Assembly: GCA_039819095.1 (NCBI GenBank)
Contig: JBCBSP010000010.1
Span: 1 to 64,000 of the forward strand
Length of the DNA stretch: 64,000 bases
DNA from: JBCBSP01 sp039819095
Lineage (GTDB): Bacteria; Pseudomonadota; Alphaproteobacteria; Caulobacterales; Maricaulaceae
Direction: 5' to 3'
A program made the position numbers and the translations under genes. The notes under the pieces were generated by a model. It searched no databases and was not told where the DNA came from. It was given only the letters and a program-made list of their open reading frames with translations. Shown here piece by piece: positions 8,506 through 17,324 of this stretch (position 1 is the first letter of the stretch; each line of letters begins with the position of its first letter).

Positions 8506-9273
8506 TTGCGCGTGGTTCTGCTCGCCTGTGTTGGTCTGCTGGCTGGTCTGATCACCGGAAAGGTTGAGGCGGGCGCCTGGGTGCGTGAACCCGGTGAGAC
8601 GCTGGTCATCCGCACGGTGATGTATGACGAATTGCGTCTGCCGGGCGGCGATGTGCTGCGTAAGGACGAGATCGCCATCTATGCCGAGCATGGCTTCAGC
8701 GAACGCCTCACCCTGGTTGGCCGTATTGCCCTGCAGGACATCACGCGCTTTCCTGAAAGTTCAAGCGATGAAGGTTTCGCGCTGCGAAACCTGTCCGGGT
8801 CAGAACTGGCTGCGCGTTGGTCCCTTTATGATTACGGGCGCTGGGCGGTGTCTGCACAGGCGCTGATCACGCTGCAGGGGCCCGGCGAGAACTGGAATAA
8901 CGCGCCCTTCGGTCAGGGCGGCGGGGATGTTGAGGCGCGCGTTCTGGCCGGCCGTTCGATCGGTGAATCCCACTTCATCGAGGGCCAGCTGGCCTATCGT
9001 CGGCGCACGGATGCTGTTGGCGATGAGGTTCGGTTTGATGTGACAGTCGGTCTCCAGCTCATTGAAGACTTCATGCTGCTCGGGCGCTCCCACGTCATAT
9101 GGTCGCCAGGGCCTGAGGGTGAAAAGCCCTTCGCCAATCATCGCGTTCAGGCTTCCATACGGTATGATGTCAGCGCCAGAACCAGCCTTGAGTTCGGCGC
9201 GCTGGGAACCGTCAGCGCATCACGCATGGCCGAAGAGCGAGCGCTGATGGTTTCGCTCTGGCGCCGCTTCTAG
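8506..9273 (+). CDS. Secreted outer-membrane beta-barrel protein
   Basis: A 255-residue protein. A short signal peptide (VVLLACVGLLAGLITGKVEA) precedes alternating hydrophobic/polar strands (LVGRIALQDITRF, HFIEGQLAYRRR, VRFDVTVGLQLIEDFML, RVQASIRYDVSART). It ends in an aromatic C-terminal residue (LWRRF), as outer-membrane barrels do. The start is TTG 8506 with GAGG 7 nt upstream; GTG 8512 is an alternative. It lies just before the RND efflux pair, but I see no TolC-like features and do not claim it is the outer-membrane partner. It resembles transporter/DUF-type barrels of unknown substrate. Confidence 0.7.
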   Translation: MRVVLLACVGLLAGLITGKVEAGAWVREPGETLVIRTVMYDELRLPGGDVLRKDEIAIYAEHGFSERLTLVGRIALQDITRFPESSSDEGFALRNLSGSELAARWSLYDYGRWAVSAQALITLQGPGENWNNAPFGQGGGDVEARVLAGRSIGESHFIEGQLAYRRRTDAVGDEVRFDVTVGLQLIEDFMLLGRSHVIWSPGPEGEKPFANHRVQASIRYDVSARTSLEFGALGTVSASRMAEERALMVSLWRRF

Positions 9274-9357
9274 ACCGGCTTCACATCACGAGGTCGTCAG
9301 AGGCTTTGATTTTCGAGCGTATAGGCGCATATCCGATTACGCATCGGAGGGTACGGA

Positions 9358-10491
9358 ATGAAGCGGGCTGGGTTTTTGATCTTCATCGCAGCGGTTTTCG
9401 TCATCATGGCGGCCGCAGTTGCGATCAGAATGCTGGGTGAATCAGGGTCTGATTCAGGAGGCTGGGGCGGCACGCGTGGTGGAATACCGGTTGCCGTCGA
9501 GCCGGTTGAAACCCGCACTTTCGCCGACATTGTCGAAGCGCTGGGCACGGCGAATGCCAATGAGTCAGTCACCATCACCGCCATTGTCTCCGACACGATC
9601 CGCCGGCTGGAGTTTGATTCAGGGCAGCGCGTTGAAGCCGGCGCCATTCTTGTTGAACTGTCTGCGGTAGAAGAAGCCGCAGGCCTGTCAGAAGCGCGCG
9701 CGACTTTGCGTGAGGCGCAGCGCGAGATCGACCGAACGCGCGATCTGGTCGAGCGGGGGGTCTCCGCCCAGTCTCGGCTTGACGAGTCCAATGCCCAGAT
9801 AGAACGCGCGCGTGCGCGCGTGAACGCGATCGAAGCCCAGCTTTCCGATCGCATCATCCGCGCGCCCTTCGATGGCGTTGTGGGATTGCGCGAGGTCAGC
9901 GTGGGTGAGCTGGTGCGTCCTGGCGACGTGATCGCCCGGCTCGACGACACCTCCATCATCAAACTTGATTTCACCGTGCCGGAGCGCTTCCTGTCAGTGC
10001 TGGAGCCGGGCATGACTGTTCGCGCCAACGCCGCCGCGTTTGACGGTGTGGTGTTCGACGGGCGCATCGCCCAGATCGACACGCGCGTGGACCCGTCCAC
10101 CCGCGCTGTCACCGTTCGCGCCGAGATCGACAATGCTGACGGGCGCTTGCGTCCGGGCATGCTGCTGGGTGTGGAAGTGCGCCGTGAGGAGCGCGAACGC
10201 CCGGCCATACCGGAAGCCGCTGTGACCCGAGTTCAGGAGCGTAGCTTCGTCTATGTCGTGGTGGATGCAGATGAGGGCGCGACCGTTGAAGCGCGCGATA
10301 TCCGGCTGGGCATGCGTCAGCGCGGCCTGATCGAAGTGGTCTCCGGCCTTGAGGCCGGCGAACGCATCGTGGCCGAAGGCGTGCACCGGGTCCGTCCCGG
10401 AGCGCCGGTCCGCATTGTCGGCGATGAGCCGCAGCGTCCGGCCGGGCGCCCGACGACGGGTCAGCCGGCCACCGCCTCTGGAGGCGCTTGA
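9358..10491 (+). CDS. RND efflux periplasmic adaptor (membrane fusion protein)
   Basis: A 377-residue protein with one N-terminal membrane anchor (residues 5-27, FLIFIAAVFVIMAAAVAIRML). It is followed by the lipoyl/barrel-sandwich halves (SDTIRRLEFDSGQRVEAG and IIRAPFDGVVGLREVSVGEL) around a short alpha-hairpin, then a beta-barrel domain (IAQIDTRVDPSTRAVTVRAE) and a membrane-proximal domain. It links an inner-membrane RND pump to an outer-membrane channel. Its stop codon lies 2 bp before the permease ATG, with the permease Shine-Dalgarno sequence inside this gene, so the two are co-translated. The C-terminal Pro/Arg-rich tail is low complexity. Confidence 0.92.
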   Translation: MKRAGFLIFIAAVFVIMAAAVAIRMLGESGSDSGGWGGTRGGIPVAVEPVETRTFADIVEALGTANANESVTITAIVSDTIRRLEFDSGQRVEAGAILVELSAVEEAAGLSEARATLREAQREIDRTRDLVERGVSAQSRLDESNAQIERARARVNAIEAQLSDRIIRAPFDGVVGLREVSVGELVRPGDVIARLDDTSIIKLDFTVPERFLSVLEPGMTVRANAAAFDGVVFDGRIAQIDTRVDPSTRAVTVRAEIDNADGRLRPGMLLGVEVRREERERPAIPEAAVTRVQERSFVYVVVDADEGATVEARDIRLGMRQRGLIEVVSGLEAGERIVAEGVHRVRPGAPVRIVGDEPQRPAGRPTTGQPATASGGA

Positions 10492-10493
10492 CC

Positions 10494-13400
10494 ATGACCC
10501 TGTCTGATGTCGCTGTCCGCCGACCGGTTCTGGCCTTTGTGGCCAGCGCGCTGGTTATCGTGTTTGGAATTCTCGGCTTCCAGAACCTGCCGCTGCGCGA
10601 GCTGCCTGATGTCGATCTGCCGATCGTCTCGGTGAGCGCCTCCTATCCGGGCGCGAATGCGGAGGTGGTTGAGAACCGCGTCACCCAGCTGATCGAAGAC
10701 CGGCTGTCGGGCATCGAGGGCATCGACACAATCCGTTCCAGCTCACGCGACAACCGGTCGAGCATCACGGTCACCTTCCAGCTCGGCCGCGATATCGAAG
10801 CCGCCGCAAATGATGTGCGCGACGCGGTGGCGCGTGTGCAGGATGCCCTTCCTGATGATGTCGAGCGCGTTGAGGTCAGCAAACAGGATGGCGATGCGCG
10901 CCCGTTCATGTGGTATAATCTGTTGTCTGACCGGCTGACATCGGAAGAGCTGACCGATTACGCCGACCGTTATGTGCTCGACGCTTTCAGCGCGTTGGAC
11001 GGGGTGGCGCAGGTCCGCATTGGCGGCGAACGGCGCTATGCCATGCGTATCTGGCTCGACCCGCAGGAGATGGCCGCGCGGGGCGTGACCGTCAGCGATA
11101 TCGAATCGGCGCTGCGCACACAGAATGTGGAGCTGCCGGGCGGCTCTGTGGAGACCTCCGACACCCGTTTGGTGGTGCGCGTTGAACGGCTCTTCTCCGA
11201 CCCGGACGCGTTTTCGCGCCTGCCGATCCGCACAGCGCCCGGCGGGCATGTCATCCGTCTTGGCGAAGTGTCCGATGTGGAGCTTGCCGCAGCCGAGCCG
11301 CGTGCCCTGTTCCGCGGCAACACCCAGAACATGATCGGGCTCGGCTTCGTTCGTCAGAGCCGCTCCAATTCGGTGGAGGTCGCAGACCTGATCCATGCGC
11401 GCGCCGAGCAAATCCGCGCTAGCCTGCCTGAGGGCATGCAGCTCCTCCTGGCGTTCGACAACACCATCTTCATTGAGCAATCCATCATCGAGGTGTGGCG
11501 AACGCTCGGCATAGCGGCGCTGCTCGTGGTGGTCGTCATTTACCTATTCCTGGGCTCTTTGCGTGCAGCGGTGATTCCGGCGGCGGTCGTGCCTGTCTGT
11601 CTGATCGGGACATTCGCCGTACTCGCCGCGTTCGGCTTCTCGATCAATATCCTGACGCTCCTGGCGTTGGTGCTCGCCATCGGCCTTGTGGTCGATGATT
11701 CCATCGTGGTGCTGGAGAACGTCCAGCGCCGCGTGGACATGGGCGAGACCCCGGTTCTGGCCGCTTTCAGGGGCGGGCGACAGGTCTTCTTCGCGGTGGT
11801 GGCGACAACTGCAACCCTGGTGGCGGTCTTCGTCCCGCTGGTCTTCCTGCCCGGCCTGATCGGACGCATCTTCACCGAGCTGGCGATCACCATTTCCGGA
11901 GCGGTCATTCTGTCGAGCTTCGTGGCGCTGACGCTGTCGCCGATGATGGCGTCCAAGCTTCTGCGCCCCTCCTCAGAGATTCGCGGTCCGTCACGCTGGG
12001 TCGACGCCGGTCTGGACCGGGTGCGCTCAGCTTATCGCGACAGCCTTGAAATCGCGTTGAAGCTTCCCGCGCTGGTGCTGCCGGTGGTTGTGATCGCGAT
12101 CGCCGGCGCGATGCTACTCTTTCTGCGCCTGCCGGCTGAGTTGACCCCGCCGGAGGATCGCGGCGGCTTTTTCGGCTTCTTCTCGGGCCCTGAAGGGGCG
12201 AGTTTTGACTACATGGCCGAGCAGGCCGACGAGATCGAAGCGGTGCTGATGCGCCGTCTGGAAGCGGGCGAGTTGCGCCGCGCGCTGGTCGTCGTGCCTG
12301 GCTGGGGCGGCGGCGGGTTCAATACCGGCGTGGTCATCGGCTCGATGGAGCCTTGGGGCGAGCGCCGCGACGGGCGAGAAATCATCGCTCAGGTCAATCG
12401 TGAATTCGGCGAGCTGACCGGCGTGCGCGCCTTCGCCGGCATGCGCGGCGGGCTCGGCGGCGGCGGTCAGGGCGATGATATCCAGTTCGTCCTTCTGGGG
12501 TCCGACTACGCGGTGCTGGACGCGGAAGCTGAAGCCCTGCTGATGGCGATCCGGCGGGGCAATCCGAACCTTCAGCGCGCGCGCAAGGATTATCAGCCGA
12601 ACTCGCCTCGCCTCATCGTCGATATTGATCGTGAGCGCGCCGCAGCGCTGGGTGTTTCGGTGGCCGATATCGGTCGTACGCTGCAGACCCATCTGGGCTC
12701 GCGCCGCATCGGACAGTTCATTGACCGCGGCGAGGCCTATGACGTGATTGCGGAAAACCGCAGTGAAGCACGCGCCTCCCAAAATGACCTGGAAACGCTC
12801 TATGTGCGCGCCGGGTCAGGCTCGCTCATCCCGTTGTCCAACCTGGTCGCTCTACGCGAAGTCGGTGAAGCCTCCAGCCGCGACCGCGTCAATCGTCAGC
12901 GCGCCATCACCGTATCGGCGACGCTGGGCGGTGATTATTCGCTCGGTGAAGCGGTCGACTGGCTCGACAGCTGGGCGGCTGAACAGCTCCCGCCTGGCGT
13001 TTCGACGCAGTATGTCGGCGGGGCCAAGGACTTCCAGGAGGCCAATAACGCGGTCCTGTTCGCTTTTGCGCTGGCGCTGCTCATCGTCTTCCTGGTGCTG
13101 GCTGCGCAGTTTGAAAGCCTGATCCAGCCGCTTGTGATCATGCTCACCGTGCCGCTCGCCGTAGCGGGCGGGCTGTTCGGGCTCTACATGGCGGGATCGA
13201 GCCTGAACATCTATTCTCAGATCGGACTGATCATCCTTGTCGGGCTGGCGGCCAAGAACGGGATTCTGATCGTGGAGTTCGCCAATCAGCTGCGCGATCA
13301 GGGCTATGAACTGCGGGACGCGACGCTGCAGGCCGCCGAGACGCGGCTGCGTCCCATCCTCATGACCGGCATCTCCACCGCCGTGGGCGCCTCACCGCTC

Positions 13401-13613
13401 GTCTTCGCATCAGGGCCAGGTTCAGAGAGCCGGATCACCATCGGGGTGGTGATCTTCTCCGGCGTGCTCGTGGCGACGCTCTTCACCCTGTTCGTGGTGC
13501 CTACCGTGTATTCGGTCTTTGGCCGCTACACCAAGACGCCGAACTGGGTCTCCAGACAGCTGGAAGCCGAAGAAAAGGCCGATGGCCGCCCGGCGACGAT
13601 GCCGGCGGAATAA
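10494..13613 (+). CDS. RND multidrug efflux permease (HAE-1 family)
   Basis: A 1039-residue proton-driven inner-membrane pump with the usual 12 TM helices and two large periplasmic loops. Conserved features are the N-terminal DVAVRRPVLAFVASAL, the TM4 proton-relay pair in GLVVDDSIVVLENVQRR, and GLAAKNGILIVEFANQLRD in the second half. ATG 10494 is preceded by GGAGG with 9-nt spacing; a TTG at 10488 overlaps the adaptor stop but is too close to that site. Substrates are unknown. No TetR or MarR regulator is adjacent, and the outer-membrane channel gene is not evident here. Confidence 0.93.
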   Translation: MTLSDVAVRRPVLAFVASALVIVFGILGFQNLPLRELPDVDLPIVSVSASYPGANAEVVENRVTQLIEDRLSGIEGIDTIRSSSRDNRSSITVTFQLGRDIEAAANDVRDAVARVQDALPDDVERVEVSKQDGDARPFMWYNLLSDRLTSEELTDYADRYVLDAFSALDGVAQVRIGGERRYAMRIWLDPQEMAARGVTVSDIESALRTQNVELPGGSVETSDTRLVVRVERLFSDPDAFSRLPIRTAPGGHVIRLGEVSDVELAAAEPRALFRGNTQNMIGLGFVRQSRSNSVEVADLIHARAEQIRASLPEGMQLLLAFDNTIFIEQSIIEVWRTLGIAALLVVVVIYLFLGSLRAAVIPAAVVPVCLIGTFAVLAAFGFSINILTLLALVLAIGLVVDDSIVVLENVQRRVDMGETPVLAAFRGGRQVFFAVVATTATLVAVFVPLVFLPGLIGRIFTELAITISGAVILSSFVALTLSPMMASKLLRPSSEIRGPSRWVDAGLDRVRSAYRDSLEIALKLPALVLPVVVIAIAGAMLLFLRLPAELTPPEDRGGFFGFFSGPEGASFDYMAEQADEIEAVLMRRLEAGELRRALVVVPGWGGGGFNTGVVIGSMEPWGERRDGREIIAQVNREFGELTGVRAFAGMRGGLGGGGQGDDIQFVLLGSDYAVLDAEAEALLMAIRRGNPNLQRARKDYQPNSPRLIVDIDRERAAALGVSVADIGRTLQTHLGSRRIGQFIDRGEAYDVIAENRSEARASQNDLETLYVRAGSGSLIPLSNLVALREVGEASSRDRVNRQRAITVSATLGGDYSLGEAVDWLDSWAAEQLPPGVSTQYVGGAKDFQEANNAVLFAFALALLIVFLVLAAQFESLIQPLVIMLTVPLAVAGGLFGLYMAGSSLNIYSQIGLIILVGLAAKNGILIVEFANQLRDQGYELRDATLQAAETRLRPILMTGISTAVGASPLVFASGPGSESRITIGVVIFSGVLVATLFTLFVVPTVYSVFGRYTKTPNWVSRQLEAEEKADGRPATMPAE

Positions 13614-13645
13614 AAAACGCCGCCCTGAATTCAGTCAGGGCGGCG
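13612..13645 (-). terminator. Terminator between rnd permease and cytochrome c genes
   Basis: A perfect 11-bp stem (13618-13628 with 13635-13645) and a 6-nt loop. The run of six A at 13612-13617 gives a U-tract on the minus strand, so it is a classical terminator for the cytochrome gene. The plus-strand side lacks a U-tract, but the hairpin may still slow readthrough from the permease. Confidence 0.8.
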
Positions 13646-13670
13646 CTCATCAAAGCATGAAGGTGAGCGG

Positions 13671-14219
13671 CTATTCGCTGTGCGTTTCCACGGCGAGATA
13701 GGCGATCAGGTCATGGCGGTCGTCTTCATTGCGCACACCGGCGAAGCTCATGCGGTTGCCCGGCAGGTAGCCGCGCGGATTGGCCAGCCACTGCTCCAGC
13801 TCAGCCGGCGTCCAGGCGAAGTCGGCCTCCTGCAGCGCGTTGGAGTACCGGAAGTCTTCCGCATCGCCGACATTGCGGCTGAACAGACCGTAGAGGTTCG
13901 GTCCGACCATGTGGCGACCGTCCTCCGGCAGGGTGTGGCAGGACTGGCAGAGCCGGAAGCGGCGCTGGCCGTTGCGCAGATCGGCGCTGATATAGGGCTC
14001 GCCCAGCGCGGCCAGAATGGTCGCAGCGCGCTCATCGACGGCTTCCTCTTCCGGCTCGGGCGCTGGCTCCGGTGTGGGCGGAGCCGCCGGGGCTTCGCTG
14101 GTCGTCGTCGGTGTGGACGGCGCTTGCGGCGCCTCCGGCGTGGCGGCGTCATCGCCCCCGCCGCAAGCGGCCAATGAGAGCGTGGAAATCGCAGCGGCGG
14201 TGATCAGCAAGCGCTTCAT
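13671..14219 (-). CDS. Lipoprotein c-type cytochrome
   Basis: A 182-residue protein. The lipobox LSLAAC (Cys19) marks it as a lipoprotein. A 50-residue Pro/Thr/Glu-rich tether (TPEAPQAPSTPTTTSEAP and on) then leads to a class I cytochrome c domain. That domain has haem motif CQSCH and an axial Met in GNRMSFAG, and resembles mitochondrial-type cytochrome c (GPNLYGLFSRNVG). It would carry electrons on the outer face of the inner membrane or on the outer membrane. It is monocistronic, with its own terminator. The partner oxidase is not in the window. Confidence 0.87.
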   Translation of the reverse strand: MKRLLITAAAISTLSLAACGGGDDAATPEAPQAPSTPTTTSEAPAAPPTPEPAPEPEEEAVDERAATILAALGEPYISADLRNGQRRFRLCQSCHTLPEDGRHMVGPNLYGLFSRNVGDAEDFRYSNALQEADFAWTPAELEQWLANPRGYLPGNRMSFAGVRNEDDRHDLIAYLAVETHSE

Positions 14220-14311
14220 GACGGCGAGCCTTTCTTCTTTATCTCAAAGCAGTTTCGTTCTTCAGCGGGGTAGCATTTGCAGCGATGTGCGCAACCGGCA
14301 AGGTGACGCAC

Positions 14312-15256
14312 TCAGGCGGCGTCTGGCTGGCCGGCCTGTGTCACGCCTCGCCCGAAACCCAGCGGCAGGCCGGCGTCCGGGGTGAAGCCGTAGAGCGGTT
14401 CGTCCGGTAGCGCTGCAGCCACGATCTCGCGCACTTTCAGCAAGGCGTCGAGATCAATCCCGGTATCGACGCCCATGCCTTCAAACATGAAGACCAGATC
14501 CTCGGTGACGATGTTGCCGCTGGCGCCGGGCGCGAACGGACAGCCGCCCAGCCCGCCGAGCGAGGAGTCAAACGTGGTCAGGCCTTCTTCAAACGCGGCC
14601 AATGCGTTGGCCAGTCCCAGCCCGCGCGTATTATGCAGGTGGATGCCATGAACCTTGTCGGCGCCGACCGCGCCGCGCACCGCGCGGATCAGCGCGCGTA
14701 CTGAGGCTGGCTCCGCATAGCCGGTAGTGTCGGAAATGCCGATCTCCGCGCAGCCGGCGTCCGCCAGCCCCTCCGCCAGACGCAGAATCTGCGAGAGCGG
14801 AATGGCGCCTTCCAGCGTGCAGCCGAATGCGGTCGAAAGAGAGCCTTCGAAATGGGTGTCCGGCGCCTCGGCGGTGATCAGTTCAGCGATGGCGCGCGCT
14901 TCGGAGAGCACCTGCTCATGGGTGCGGCGCAGATTCTTCAGGCTGTGCGTCTCGCTTACCGACAAGGGCAGGGTGATCTTGTGCGCGCCTGCCTCAACCG
15001 CGCCCTGCGCGCCGCGCAGATTGGGCACCAGCACCGCGACGACAAGCCCGGGCAGGGTGCGGGCGTAGGTGACGATTTCGGCGGTGTCGGCCAGTTGCGG
15101 CAGCAGCTTGGCCGGCACGAAGGAGCCGACCTCGATCTCGCGCACGCCGGCTTCGTACTCGGCCTTGATCCAGGCCTTCTTCGCCTCGGTCGGCATGATG
15201 GCCTTGCAGTTCTGCAGCCCGTCGCGCGGGCCGACTTCGCTGATCTCTATCTTCAT
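14312..15256 (-). CDS. HMG-CoA-lyase-family lyase
   Basis: A 314-residue TIM-barrel enzyme of the HMGL/DRE family. The active site is complete: GPRDGLQN (residues 9-16), metal ligands H206 and H208 in HGIHLHNTRG, and catalytic C239 in the lid GLGGCPFAPGASGN. It cleaves a 3-hydroxy-3-methyl acyl-CoA to acetyl-CoA plus a keto acid. It is the last gene of a four-gene operon with a CoA-transferase and an aconitase-type pair, not with leucine-degradation (liu) genes. The real substrate may therefore be citramalyl-CoA or a related thioester rather than HMG-CoA. Annotation as mvaB would be defensible from sequence alone. Confidence 0.85.
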   Translation of the reverse strand: MKIEISEVGPRDGLQNCKAIMPTEAKKAWIKAEYEAGVREIEVGSFVPAKLLPQLADTAEIVTYARTLPGLVVAVLVPNLRGAQGAVEAGAHKITLPLSVSETHSLKNLRRTHEQVLSEARAIAELITAEAPDTHFEGSLSTAFGCTLEGAIPLSQILRLAEGLADAGCAEIGISDTTGYAEPASVRALIRAVRGAVGADKVHGIHLHNTRGLGLANALAAFEEGLTTFDSSLGGLGGCPFAPGASGNIVTEDLVFMFEGMGVDTGIDLDALLKVREIVAAALPDEPLYGFTPDAGLPLGFGRGVTQAGQPDAA

Positions 15257-15259
15257 GGT

Positions 15260-15892
15260 TCAGCTCTCCTGAGCGGGAAGGGCGTACGCCCAGGCCCGGC
15301 GGTTCCTGTCGTGCACCAGAAAGGCGGCGATCTCGTCGGCCTGTTTCAGCGTCAGCCCGATCGGGTCGAGCCCTTCAAGCAGCATGGCCTTGGGCCCCGG
15401 AGCGATCTGGAAGCGGGCGCTGACCTGCGCCGCTGCGCATTCAACCGTCTGTGCGGCAAGGTCGATCCTGACCTCACCGCCTTCTCCGAGCGCACCGAAG
15501 AGGGCATCGACAATGGCGCCGGGCAGGGCGATGGGCAACACGCCATTGCGGGTGCAGTTATTGTAGAAAATGTCGCCGAAGGATTTGGCGATCACCGCCC
15601 GGACGCCGAAATCCACCAACGCCCAGACCGCGTGCTCGCGCGATGAACCGCAGCCGAAATTCTCACCGGCGACAAGGATGGTGGCGTCTGCGAAAATCGG
15701 CTGGTTCAGGACAAAATCCGGATTCGGCTCACGTGAGCCGGGCGCAAGATAGCGCCAGCCGGCAAACAATCCGGCGCCGAGCCCGGTCTTGCCGGTGGTG
15801 CGCATCTCCCGCGAAGGGATGATCTGGTCGGTATCGACATTATCGACCGCAATGGGGGCGGCGCGCCCGTGATGCACAGTGAAGGGCGTCAT
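15260..15892 (-). CDS. LeuD-like small subunit of an aconitase-family hydro-lyase
   Basis: A 210-residue swivel-domain subunit with DNVDTDQIIPSREM near the N-terminus and the substrate loop NFGCGSSREHAVWAL around residues 79-93. It pairs with the large subunit encoded immediately upstream (4-bp ATGA overlap, so the subunits are translationally coupled). Related to 3-isopropylmalate dehydratase LeuD. The context (CoA-transferase and HMGL-like lyase) argues for a catabolic hydratase acting on a methyl-branched dicarboxylate rather than for leucine synthesis. No leuA or leuB lies in this window. Confidence 0.85.
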   Translation of the reverse strand: MTPFTVHHGRAAPIAVDNVDTDQIIPSREMRTTGKTGLGAGLFAGWRYLAPGSREPNPDFVLNQPIFADATILVAGENFGCGSSREHAVWALVDFGVRAVIAKSFGDIFYNNCTRNGVLPIALPGAIVDALFGALGEGGEVRIDLAAQTVECAAAQVSARFQIAPGPKAMLLEGLDPIGLTLKQADEIAAFLVHDRNRRAWAYALPAQES

Positions 15893-17322
15893 TCCGCTGC
15901 CTCAGCCGCTGCGCCGGCCAGCGTGCGCGGATCGGTGATCTGACCGGTTACCGCCGATGCCGCCACTGTGGCCGGGCTCGCCAGATGCGTGCGTACGCCG
16001 GGGCCCTGCCGGCCTTCGAAATTGCGATTGGTCGAGGAGATGACCCGCGCGCCCGGCGCGAAGGTCTCACCGCCTGCGTAGAAGCACAGCGCGCAGCCCG
16101 GCTCGCCCCACTCAAACCCCGCCTCGCGGAAGACCGTATCAAGACCTTCGGCCTCGGCGGCGCGTTTCACGCTTTGCGATCCGGCCACGCAGATCGCCCT
16201 TACGCCCTGAGCGACGCTTCGACCGCGCAATAAATCCGCCGCCGCGCGCAGATCGGACAGCCGGCCATTGGTGCACGAGCCGATAAAGGCGCCGTCAATC
16301 GACAGGCCTGTGAGCGCCTGGCCCGGTTCAAGCCCCATGTAATCGAGGGCGCGCATCAGGCTGGCGCGCTTGTCCGGCGGCGCCTTGGCTGGATTAGGCG
16401 CGTGTTCATCAAACCCGGCGCCCTGACCGGGGCTTGTGCCCCAGGTGATGCGTGGTGCGACGTCATCGGCGCAGATCTCGATCTCATGATCGAAGTGCGC
16501 GCCAGCATCGCTGTGCAGAGCCCGCCAGTGCGCAACGGCCTCGCCCCAGAGCGGGCCGGCCGGAGCGAAACTGCGACCATTCAGGTGCTCGAACACGCTT
16601 TCGTCCGGCGCGATGATGGCGGTGAAGGCGGCGAATTCGACGGCCAGATTGCACAGCGTCAATCGTTCTTCGAGGCTCAGCGCGGTGACGGCCTCGCCGG
16701 TGAATTCAATGGCTGAACGTAATCCGCCCCCGGCGCCGTGGGCGGCGATGATGTGAAGGGCGAGATCCTTCGCGGTCACGCCCGGATGCAGAGCGCCGGT
16801 GATCCGCACCCGCATTTGAGGCGGTTTCTGAAGACGAACCGCGCCCGTGGCAATGGCGTGTTCCGCTTCGCTAGACCCCACGCCCCAGGCCAGCGCGCCA
16901 AGCGCGCCAAGCGAACAGGTATGGCTGTCCGGGCAGATCAGCGTCAGGCCGGGCAGGGCGGCGGCGAGTTCCGGGGCGATGACGTGGACAATGCCCTGAC
17001 GCGGATCATCGACGTCCACCAGGCGAAGCCCTGCAGCCTTCGCGGCCTCGCGCGTCGCGGTGATGAAGGCGCCGCCCGTGGGGGTGCGCGCCTCATCCGC
17101 GCCGCGTCCCGGCCGGTTCGATACGATGTGGTCCATGGTCACGAAGACACGGTCCGGCGCGATCGGCGCTCGCCCGGCTTCGGCCAGGCTGGTCAGGGCC
17201 GCCGCCCCAGTGCGCTCGTGCAGGAAGACCCGGTCGATTGCGATCAGGGACTGGCCGGACCCGTCGCGCGCGATTTCGTGCTCGGCCCAGATCTTGTCGA
17301 ACAGGGTGGACGCACCGCTCAT
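15889..17322 (-). CDS. LeuC-like large subunit of an aconitase-family hydro-lyase
   Basis: A 477-residue 4Fe-4S dehydratase/hydratase. Cluster ligands are visible as C350 (FIGSCTNGR) and C410/C413 (EPGCALCFYAGGE). Other LeuC hallmarks are CPDSHTCSLGALG and STNRNFEGRQG. Compared with true LeuC, the loop after the CxxC is FYAGGE instead of LAMNxD, and the first cluster motif has Gly for Ser. These changes near the active site suggest a different substrate. It sits 2 bp downstream of the CoA-transferase stop and overlaps the small subunit start. I infer reversible hydration, such as mesaconate or methylmaleate to citramalate, but that is only a hypothesis. Confidence 0.85.
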   Translation of the reverse strand: MSGASTLFDKIWAEHEIARDGSGQSLIAIDRVFLHERTGAAALTSLAEAGRAPIAPDRVFVTMDHIVSNRPGRGADEARTPTGGAFITATREAAKAAGLRLVDVDDPRQGIVHVIAPELAAALPGLTLICPDSHTCSLGALGALAWGVGSSEAEHAIATGAVRLQKPPQMRVRITGALHPGVTAKDLALHIIAAHGAGGGLRSAIEFTGEAVTALSLEERLTLCNLAVEFAAFTAIIAPDESVFEHLNGRSFAPAGPLWGEAVAHWRALHSDAGAHFDHEIEICADDVAPRITWGTSPGQGAGFDEHAPNPAKAPPDKRASLMRALDYMGLEPGQALTGLSIDGAFIGSCTNGRLSDLRAAADLLRGRSVAQGVRAICVAGSQSVKRAAEAEGLDTVFREAGFEWGEPGCALCFYAGGETFAPGARVISSTNRNFEGRQGPGVRTHLASPATVAASAVTGQITDPRTLAGAAAEAAE

Positions 17323-17324
17323 GG

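Noticed and set aside
14312..17322. A leucine-biosynthesis operon, because of the LeuC/LeuD-like genes
   Set aside because: leuA and leuB are absent, the partners are a CoA-transferase and an HMGL-type lyase, and the LeuC-like active-site loop is altered.
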